The notes beneath the pieces were generated by a model. The model saw only the letters and a program-made list of their open reading frames with translations. It was not told the origin of the DNA and did no database searches. A stretch of 64,000 nucleotides of DNA from Cololabis saira (Eukaryota > Chordata > Actinopteri > Beloniformes > Belonidae): the NCBI RefSeq assembly GCF_033807715.1, contig NC_084597.1, forward strand, positions 10,230,843 through 10,294,842, read 5' to 3'. Shown one piece after another: positions 57,301-64,000 of the stretch (position 1 is the first letter of the stretch; every line of letters starts with the position of its first letter). The translations under genes were made by a program, and so were the position numbers.

Positions 57301-60300
57301 GTAAGAACCAACATATAGCCTTGGTGAAGTACTCCAAACTGATAGTTAGTTGTTCAGACGGCTCGGGTCAGTTTGCATGCAAAAGGCAGTGACACACCTG
57401 ACGGGGCTCTTACTACAGTTTCTATAAATAGCAAGGTGCTTCACTTAGTTTTACTCCAAAAGGTTCTAAAGGTTTGATACCATAACAGTGTAATATTTCA
57501 AGCAGGGTGAGCGAAGGTTAAGTTGTTTATAGCTCTTGCCATAATGCAAAATGTGGGGACATTAGAATAAAACATGACTATATAATTTAAAGGGGACCTA
57601 TTATGGCATCTAATACCTATTTTAAACAGGCCTTGAATGTCTCAAAAACAAGCTTTTGATTGTTTTTGCTAAATAAATTAGAAATTCAGCCTCTGAGCCA
57701 TGTCTTTATCTTCCCATTCTCTAACCTCATTATCTATGCGGGATTCTGAGTGGGCGGGGAGGCTATGATAATGAGGCACTGTGCTGATTGGCTGCATGAA
57801 TGACGCGATACACCGCTACGAAAAAATGGTGGAAGCTCCGGTCGGCGGAGTTAGTTGTGGGCGGGGTTTCACGCATCAGAGGCCGACCTATGTAAATCGC
57901 TCCGACGTTACGTAACGACGGGAGCAGAATCTGAACGGCTCGCAGAAGCCACATCACAATGGATGGCTCATCCGGGAGATGCTTCGCTTGATGCTTCTAT
58001 ACAGTTTTTGTGAGACCTTGATATGGACACACACTTAGGCATTTTTCCTGGTACAGATCACCTGGGTGATCACCGCAGCCACCTGGCGCAACGTCTCAAC
58101 CTGGTTTACTGTTTTGGGAGGGGTGAATAATGAGGGAGGTGTATCTTTTATTTTGTGAGTGTAAGTACTGTGCGCCAGATCTACTCCTCAGCCATTGTCC
58201 TTGATGTTATCAGGCGGTATAGTTCTGATTCAGGTCCACAGGTGTCCTGACGGGAAAGGGAGGGCTAATGGGAGCTGAGCGTCTGGTTTTCATTCATCCA
58301 GCGAGATTGTGACTAGACCAGCCTGCCAAGCTGCTCCGTCAAGGTCAGACTGTAGTAGCAACAGCTGAATTTGGGGTCAATTCCTGCCAAGCCGAGCTTC
58401 CAACTTCTTCGAGGTCTTCATCGTGTGAATGAGTTCAAAAACAGCAGCTAGTCTGCAATTCTGTTCAAGAATCCAGCTTGCGATTTTGCTCCCCCAACTT
58501 TTGAGTCTGTTGATCGCACCGCGTTTTCCGAATTTGTCGATATGCCAGGTAACTTTCAGCTCCAAAAAGCAGAAATCCTGTTATTAGAAATCCAATTATG
58601 AAGCATCTTCAACATCCTCGACCGACAGCATGAACAGATACACGGTTCTACACGTCTTCCAGGAGAACATCGTGTATCCTGCAGTAAACTTCACGTCGGG
58701 GCAAGAGGGCTCCCCTCTGAGAAAATTTGGTCAATTGTGTTGCAAGACCAGCTGACCAATTTCATGATTTTAGAAAGTTTCGGAGGATGTGAAAAGAAAT
58801 GGTGGATTTTATTCGTCACCACACGCACACGCAGCAGCCGCCATCGTCTCTGGGTCTCCGTGTCATCACCCTTCGAGAGCCCTTTGCACAATCAGCCCAC
58901 CGCTGAAATGCACAGGCAGGGAGGATAGATTGCTTGGGCACAGGTGTGCCCAATCAGCTGATCCACACCCACGCCACCTGTGCGCTGGTCCCCCACAGAC
59001 CACGCCCAATCCTCCACCCTGCCGACTCCGAACCAGGAACAGGCGCTTGGCGGCCTCCCACCTCCGCTTCACAGCTTGTCGGCCCTCCTCGCACTCCTTG
59101 AGGGGGCCGGCCAGCTCTTCCAGCTGGGAGGTCCGGCTGAGCAGCGTCTCGCTCAGCCAGGCCACCTGGACCTCCTCCTCCCCGACGCAGCACTGCTCCA
59201 GCAGTTGGTCTGCCAGCACCTCCCGCGCGCGTCCGCCTCAGGAACAGGCGCGACTGGGACCACCGAGGGCCGCCCCAGACAGTCCAGCACCACGTCCGGG
59301 TATGTGAAGGTGAAGAGCCTGTCCTCCATGAACGGAGTAGGAAGGCGACCCTCCCCTGCCTGCTGCTGCGCTGCCAGCGCCTCCAGCGCTGCGCCTGGCT
59401 CCAGAGCAGGGCTGCCAGGTCCGCCAGCACCTGCGCCAGCGACACCACCGCCTCGAGGGTCCAAACCCCGCGTCCCTCCGTCATCCTGCCTCCGCCCCAC
59501 GTTGGGTGCCACTGTAGCCAACTCGTGCTAACGGGGTCAGCCGACAGGAATGAGGACACAAGGTTTAGCGGAGAAATTGTGGATTTTATTCGTCACCACA
59601 CGCAGCAGCAGCATCAGCCATCGTCTCCGGCAGCTCCGTGTCATCACCCTTCAAGAGCCCTTTGCACAATCAGCCCACCGCTTAAATGCACAGGCAGGGA
59701 GGAGAGATTGATTGGGCACACCTGTACCCAATCAGCTGGACCAGGCCTGCGCCACCTGTGTGCTGCTCCCCCGCAGACCACGCCCAATCCGCCACCCTGC
59801 CACAAACTTTTTTTTTTTTTTTTAAACTTGCCTGGAGAATAATAAGCAACTGGGGATTTCACCCTTTTTTTCTGATTTTTTTATTTAAGCAGGAGTAAGA
59901 CTGAAGTGAACCTGGAGCCACTTCTGACCCTCGCACAGTATTTTGACCATGTGTGAGCCATGTGATAGCTATCAGTCAAGTGCTTGTAAATTATCTCCAT
60001 TCTGATATTGCAGCATTGTAGTGCAATATGTATATTTGGAGATTAAGTGCTTTTAAGGATTTGAGCATTTTAGCATTTTTATGGTAAATTGAGGTTCTAT
60101 AAACTGAGACATGTTCATCTTTTAATAAAAAAATGTGCTTTCTTTTTGTAGACAAACGGAAGAAATCAGCTTTCCCTTCGAATACAGAGGATACTGGGCC
60201 CTTTTGACATTGTAAATAATCCCTGCTCCAGTTCTATTGAGACTTTACCCGTTCGGTCTCGTGTATCCTTCTTGCAGTCAGATCAGGGGCAGTCGAACAT

Positions 60301-60850
60301 GGATAAATCAACCAAAACTCCATTCCACAATCCAACCAGCCAGAAAGGGCTGTCTACTAACAGTTACACCTCTCAGCCTGTGAGCCACTCAGTATATCAA
60401 CAAAAGAAGAGTGAAGACTTCTCAGATCTCAGGGATTATGTTAACCAGGAAAGGTCAGCCCAGTTTCCCGATGCTAAGCCGCTACCCCTCCAACATGGCA
60501 CTGACAATAATATTGACATGGATACAAGGGAAATCTTTGATAGGCATAAGCCTCAAGGGTTCACAAAATTTCTCTCAGGGTCTTCCAGCACCATGGATGC
60601 TTCCACACTGAACATTAAGCAGTCGCGTAAAGATGGATCTCTGCCTCAAGCCAAGACTAATACCCCGAGGTGCCAGACATTTCCTTCACTACTGTCATCT
60701 AAAGAGCCTGGGATGGTCATGACCGAAAAACCAACAGCATATGTGCGTCCCATGGATGGCCAGGACCCGATGGTCAGTGGGCTATCACAACTGGAACTAA
60801 TCAGCAAAACTGACTTGGGAAATGCTAAAGAAATGCCTCAATATTCAGAG
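52140..60850 (+). CDS. aff1: AF4/FMR2 family member 1, first three coding exons (partial)
   Basis: Scaffold of the super elongation complex that recruits P-TEFb to RNA polymerase II, nuclear. Exon 1 52140-52156 (ATG in CACCATGG context, MAAQP), exon 2 56735-56855, exon 3 60152-60850. Phases close (17+1 nt, then 40 codons, then 233 codons), giving 279 residues so far. Family signs: start MAA.., NLLRLQAWERRKEKN, PLFGKPYK, LSLRIQRILG, and KPTAYVRPMDGQD near the end of exon 3, a hallmark of AFF proteins. The MAA start and linkage with gsdf, nup54 and ppef2 favour AFF1 over AFF2, 3 or 4. Intron 1 holds a PIF/Harbinger element. Intron 2 starts with a hAT MITE that duplicated the splice donor. Downstream exons (activation and C-terminal domains) lie beyond the window. 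Confidence 0.9.
52157..54275. other. aff1 intron 1, 5' part; no element recognised
   Basis: A single exon-like open stretch at 53115-53232 is discussed under rejected items. Otherwise AT-rich. Confidence 0.4.
54276..54367. repeat. (GT)n microsatellite in aff1 intron 1
   Basis: About 45 uninterrupted GT units. Alternating purine-pyrimidine tracts of this length can adopt Z-DNA; that is general knowledge, not observed here. Confidence 0.95.
54435..55654 (+). mobile_element. Non-autonomous PIF/Harbinger element (1,220 bp) with TTA target duplication
   Basis: Left terminus GGGCCTGATTTACTAAGATT, right terminus the complement of GGGCCTGATTTACTAAAGGT, and TTA on both sides (54432-54434, 55655-55657), the 3-bp duplication of PIF/Harbinger. 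A short frame from ATG 54622 (MESLDGKQDSCKRK.., then FDELELEILVEE) looks like the start of the Myb-like protein these elements encode. No DDE transposase remains. A perfect 21-bp inverted repeat (54718-54738 and 55041-55061) encloses about 300 bases inside. Confidence 0.8.
55778..55875 (-). repeat. L2-type LINE 3' tail, short antisense copy
   Basis: AATTGTATTTATATAGAGTC, CACAATACAAGTTGTCTCTA, TTTCCAGAGACTCAG, CCCCCGAGCAA: the same tail as at 14418 and 18845, truncated. Confidence 0.7.
55876..56734. other. aff1 intron 1, 3' part
   Basis: AT-rich, no repeat recognised. Ends in TTGTAATGTTCTAG, the acceptor of aff1 exon 2. Confidence 0.4.
56864..57300. mobile_element. hAT-type MITE (437 bp) at the aff1 exon-2 splice donor
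   Basis: Termini TAGGGGTGGGT and the complement of TAGAGCTGGGTAT. GTAAGAAC lies at 56856-56863 and again at 57301-57308, an 8-bp duplication as for hAT. GTAAGAAC is also the donor of aff1 exon 2 (AAG|GTAAGAAC at 56855/56856). The interior has ATCGATA-rich arms and a T-run. No coding capacity. Confidence 0.85.
57588..58010. repeat. Dispersed fish DNA-transposon-like repeat
   Basis: Starts AAAGGGGACCTATTATGGCA, a phrase I recall as the end of a very common teleost non-autonomous transposon, followed by TTCCCATTCTCTAACC and GTGGGCGGGGTTTCACGC. The partner terminus is not clear. Confidence 0.5.
58011..58796. other. aff1 intron 2, nothing recognised
   Basis: No exon with AFF similarity and no definite transposon. 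Borders the truncated LTR at 58797. Confidence 0.35.
58797..59804 (-). mobile_element. Short LTR retrotransposon (LTR, about 490-bp internal region, truncated LTR)
   Basis: Minus strand. LTR 59804-59513 (TGTGGCAGGG ... GGCTACA, 292 bp, AATAAA inside). Primer-binding site 59511-59494 reads TGGCACCCAACGTGGGGC, close to the tRNA-Lys1,2 site. The internal region to 59024 is GC-rich and open on both strands but has no retroviral domain; minus-strand frames include a heptad-like EELAGPLKECEEGRQAVK. The second LTR, 59023-58797, is truncated at both ends. It is probably a deletion derivative or TRIM-like element. Ends resemble the solo LTR at 4685-4936. Confidence 0.75.
59805..60151. other. aff1 intron 2, last part
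   Basis: T-run next to the LTR, then AT-rich sequence ending in TTTCTTTTTGTAG, the acceptor of aff1 exon 3. Confidence 0.5.
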
Positions 60851-60999
60851 GTGAGTTTACTATGTTTTATTGAAAATTATGCAATATGAAAGAGAAGTGC
60901 TTATCAGATACAATAATGGCTAGGAAAATTATTTAAAAACATTTTCAACTGTTGGCAAAAAAATAAATAAATACAATTACCACTCTAGATCCCCTTTTT

Positions 61000-61430
61000 C
61001 CACCAAAGCGGTTCCAAGGCTGGTTTTGGCCCAGTGCTGAGTTTGGAACCGGGCTTTCTGTTTCCATTGACAAAGAACTGGCTCCGGTCCAGAAAAAACG
61101 GTTCCAAGGTAGCACCAACGGAGGGGGTGGATTGTTAAGACCAACGGCAATAGCAAGACTGCGAAACGGCGTCATTTTCAAATAAGTGACGCATTAATCT
61201 TGATGCAGCAAAGCAGCAGTGGTCTAAGGAGGAGACAACCTGTCTTTTAGTGATGTGGTCCACGGAGGTGCTACAAGGCCCAAATACGTTAGAGCAAATA
61301 CGTTGTTGTTGCTTCAATTTTCGTGCCAATGCAAACACAGCAATGTAAGTGACGTTTGCAGTGATGTAATGACCCGCCCTCCAACCACCTCAGTGTCTGC
61401 TGTCTACATCTGTTTATATAGTCATCCCTG
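61000..61430. repeat. Probable non-autonomous DNA transposon
   Basis: Begins with TTTTTCCACCAAAGCGGTTC and GGTTTTGGCCCAGTGCTGAG, with GGTTCCAA motifs repeated in both orientations, as in a common fish repeat. Boundaries uncertain. Confidence 0.4.
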
Positions 61431-61439
61431 TATTGCACC

Positions 61440-61719
61440 AGTTAGCCATTGTGTCTATGTCTCTCCTTTCTCTGTTCTTCATTCTCTCTGTCTGTTTTGT
61501 CTTTTCCTGCTCTGCCCAGCTGGCCTCTGGTAGGAGGGTCCCCCCTTATGATCCAAGTCCTGATCCAAGTTTCTTTCCTCCTAAAGGGGAGTTTTTCCTT
61601 GCCACAATTTGGCTTAAGGTTTTTCTCCCACTAGGGGAGTTTTTACCTGCCATTGTTTATGTAATAATTGCTCGGGGGTCATGTTCTGGTCTCTGGAAAG
61701 ATCCTAGAGACAACTTCTG

Positions 61720-61812
<93 letters not shown>

Positions 61813-61838
61813 TAAAATTGATTTGAATTGAACTTAAA
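61440..61838 (+). repeat. L2-type LINE 3' tail with (TA)n expansion
   Basis: AAAGGGGAGTTTTTCCTTGC, CTCCCACTAGGGGAGTTTTT, ATGTAATAATTGCTCGGGGG, GATCCTAGAGACAACTTCTG. The end is then replaced by (TA)n at 61720-61809 and GAGATAAAATTGATTTGAAT. Other copies have GTAATAGACGCTATATAGA at the same point, from which the array could have grown. Confidence 0.75.
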
Positions 61839-62394
61839 CTTTATTTATTTATATAGCACCAAATCATACAATATAAATGCAACACATGGTGCTTTACATG
61901 CAGAATAAAATAACAATCAAAAACACAATTTAAAACATCCCATACGACCCCACCCCCCACCCCCCACGCGTACACACTACCTATGGGTGGCCGTCCACAC
62001 CGAGAGGCATCACCGACCACGACCACAAGGAGCATTGCCACAGAGACCCCCCCAACCCGGACAGACCGGGGCAGACCCCACACAGAAGGTGGAGTCCCAC
62101 CCCCAGCTACCCAGGCCTGAAGAACCCCCATGACGACACCCCCATGGGCAAAGCAGGCACACCTCCCAGTGTGGACGACCCCCCTGAGGAAACACTGGAG
62201 CTAAAAACTAAAAGATTAAAAGAAAGTAAAAAATGCCTAAAATTGTAAAATTTTAGAGAAATCTATACAAAACTTAAGATGAATAATAAATAACATAAAA
62301 TAAAAAGTCACTAAAATGGATTAAAGTTTTAAAAATAATAACAAAGCTAAAGAAGTAAACACAATAAATAGCTGAAAAGACTAGGTAAATGAGA

Positions 62395-63385
62395 TCAGAT
62401 AAAAGCCAAACTAAAAAGGTGTGTCTTGAGCCTCCTTTTAAAAATATCAACGTTCTCTGCGGCCCTGAGGTTCTCTGGCAGGCTGTTCCATAGATAAGGG
62501 CCATAATGGCTGAATGCAGCCTCACCGTGGGTTTTGGTCCCGGTTCGGGAAATGGTTAAAAGGCCGGTGCCAGAGGACCTCAGGGTCCGTGAGGGTTGAT
62601 ACGGTAAAAGCAGATCAGATAAATAAGATGGCCCAAGACCGTTAAGACACTTAAAAACCAGTAAAAGAACCTTAAAATCAATCCTGAAGCGGACGGGGAG
62701 CCAATGCAGCGATTTTAAAACAGGTGTGATGTGCTCCCGCCCTCTGGTCCTCGTCAGCACGCGAGCGGCTGAATTCTGTAATAATTGTAGGTTCTTAATA
62801 CTCTTTTTAGGAAGACCAGAGAGCAGAGCATTACAATAATCTAAACGACTACAGATAAAAGCATGCATCAGCACCTCCGTGCTGGCCTGAGAGAGAAACG
62901 GGCGGACTCTGGCTATGTTCTTAAGATGGTAAAAACCTATCTTCGTAATATTCTTTATGTGTAGAATAAAAGTGAGCTCAGAGTCAAAAATAACACCCAG
63001 GTTCTTTACACATTGCGAAGGTCTAAAATCTTGTAGTTTTGGTAAAAGTTTCTCTCTCTGGCCTTCAGGACCAATAACTAAAACCTCTGTTTTGTCCTGG
63101 TTGAGCTGTAGGAAATTATACAGTTAAAAAGGGCATCAAGTGGCCTTGTGTCATCAGGAGACACGGCGATGTACAGCTGTGTGTCATCAGCGTAGCTGTG
63201 GAAGCTGATGCCGTGTCTCCTGATGACGTCCCCCAAGGGAAGCATGTAGAGGTTAAAAAGAAGCTGACCTAAAATTGACCCTTGGGGGACCCCACACTTA
63301 ATTTCATGCATTCTGGAGGAACATGTATCCAAACTTGCAAAGAAAGATCGATCTGTGAGATAGGAGCGGAACTATGGGCAGAAAT
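62395..63385 (-). mobile_element. L2/CR1-group LINE fragment, third family
   Basis: Minus strand. An RT piece near 63332-63140 ([34 protein letters not shown], intact YADD), then a 159-codon frame 62874-62395 (SRLDYCNALLSGLPKKSIKN; PVLKSLHWLPVRFRIDFKVL; YLWNSLPENLRAAEN). The two are separated by frameshifts. Its 3' UTR continues to about 61840 (TTTATTTATTTATATAGCACC complement). Distinct in sequence from 19486-21390. Lies in aff1 intron 3, antisense. Confidence 0.85.
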
Positions 63386-63389
63386 ATGT

Positions 63390-63600
63390 GCCACTAGAAA
63401 CTGAATTTGAATAATTTATATTTGAATTTGAATTGCTCAACTTGAATAATTTCATCAAAAAACTGAATCTGAATCTCATAATTTGAATTTGTATTGTTTA
63501 ATTTGAATCATTGCATTGAAAAACTGAATCTACATTCAGTTCTCACAATTCAAATTCAGTTCTTGCAATTCAATTTCAATTTTACTGTGCCAAACATCCG
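63390..63600. repeat. AT-rich interspersed repeat with GAATTTGAAT motifs
   Basis: GAATTTGAAT, AACTGAATCTGAAT, and inverted ATTCAAATTCAGTT recur about ten times. It is partly palindromic overall and could be a foldback element. Confidence 0.5.
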
Positions 63601-63709
63601 GGTCTTCCGCAGGAACAGCAATCGAGTGCAGATACAAAGTGTAGATTTATATCTTGCCGTTTTGTAGAAAAATTTCTGCTGAGTGTGTTAAGATTTGCGG
63701 TAACGGGTG

Positions 63710-63840
63710 AAGCCTGAATTATGGTCCTGCGTTAAATCGACGCAGAGCCTACGGCGTAGGGTACGGCGTAGCCTACGGCGTAGGGTACGCGGCGACGAGC
63801 ACGGTACGGTTGGTGTAACGCAGAACCATAAATCAGCCTT
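63710..63840. mobile_element. MITE (131 bp), relative of 44972-45083
   Basis: Start AAGCCTGAATTATGGTCCTG and end complement AAGGCTGATTTATGGTTCTG. The interior has CCTACGGCGTAGGGTACG units, here repeated, so this copy has one extra internal unit. Confidence 0.8.
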
Positions 63841-64000
63841 GACACGTGACGAGTGCGCGCAGGGAGGAGAGGGGGACAGAGGGGGTGAGGATCCAGGTCG
63901 CACCGCAACTGTTTTCACTGATCTATTTTTGGCTCTACCTCCTTTGTCATCATATTCACATTAATAACAACTGTTTATCAGAAATCCCACGTTTAAATAT
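63841..64000. other. aff1 intron 3, window end
   Basis: No signal seen. The next aff1 exon lies beyond the window. Confidence 0.4.

Noticed and set aside
58954..59559. Open frames of 120-200 codons on both strands
   Set aside because: High GC content removes stops; frames overlap on both strands within the short LTR element and show no conserved domain.

Overview
The window looks like nuclear DNA of a ray-finned fish, most likely a percomorph teleost. The reasons are intron-containing vertebrate genes, fish-type transposable elements (L2-like LINEs, a LINE with a restriction-like endonuclease, Tc1, hAT, PIF/Harbinger, Gypsy), long AT and TTTA microsatellites, and gsdf, a gonadal TGF-beta-family gene known only from fishes. 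I could run no search. Gene names rest on exons read by eye, matching splice phases, and remembered family sequences.

Layout. 1-4.4 kb: a minisatellite, then the last four exons of nup54 (+), whose C-terminus departs from the family. 4.4-7.6 kb: intergenic, with a solo LTR (perfect 5-bp target duplication) and a GC-rich patch. 7.6-15.7 kb: a complete ppef2 gene (-), 16 coding exons, 716 codons, with introns carrying a deleted LINE, long AT arrays and a repeat that reaches an exon-2 splice donor. 15.7-37.3 kb: no host gene seen, dense nested transposons. The clearest nest is a Tc1-like element whose two ends lie almost 8 kb apart around an L2-like LINE, a hAT-like end, a restriction-like-endonuclease LINE and a Gypsy gag-protease fragment. 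37.6-39.5 kb: complete gsdf (+), five exons, 206 aa. 41.1-42.4 kb: a two-exon gene for a secreted 196-aa, eight-cysteine protein that I do not recognise. 43.2-51.6 kb: a composite Gypsy element flanked by one target duplication, with a hAT element inside it that itself holds a small MITE. 52.1-60.9 kb: the first three coding exons of aff1 (+), continuing beyond the window; a hAT MITE sits exactly on its exon-2 splice donor and a PIF/Harbinger element in intron 1. 61-64 kb: aff1 intron 3, with another LINE and MITEs.

The host genes share no biochemical pathway; they form a linkage group. NUP54, PPEF2 and AFF1 all lie on human 4q21-q22, and gsdf sits in this neighbourhood in teleosts. gsdf is a testis-promoting factor that acts downstream of DMRT genes and has become the master sex gene in some fishes. 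A gsdf locus this loaded with young, nested transposons, with a compact DMRT-like plus NR5A-like motif pair upstream, is therefore worth testing for sex linkage. That last step is inference: nothing here shows whether this haplotype is sex-specific.
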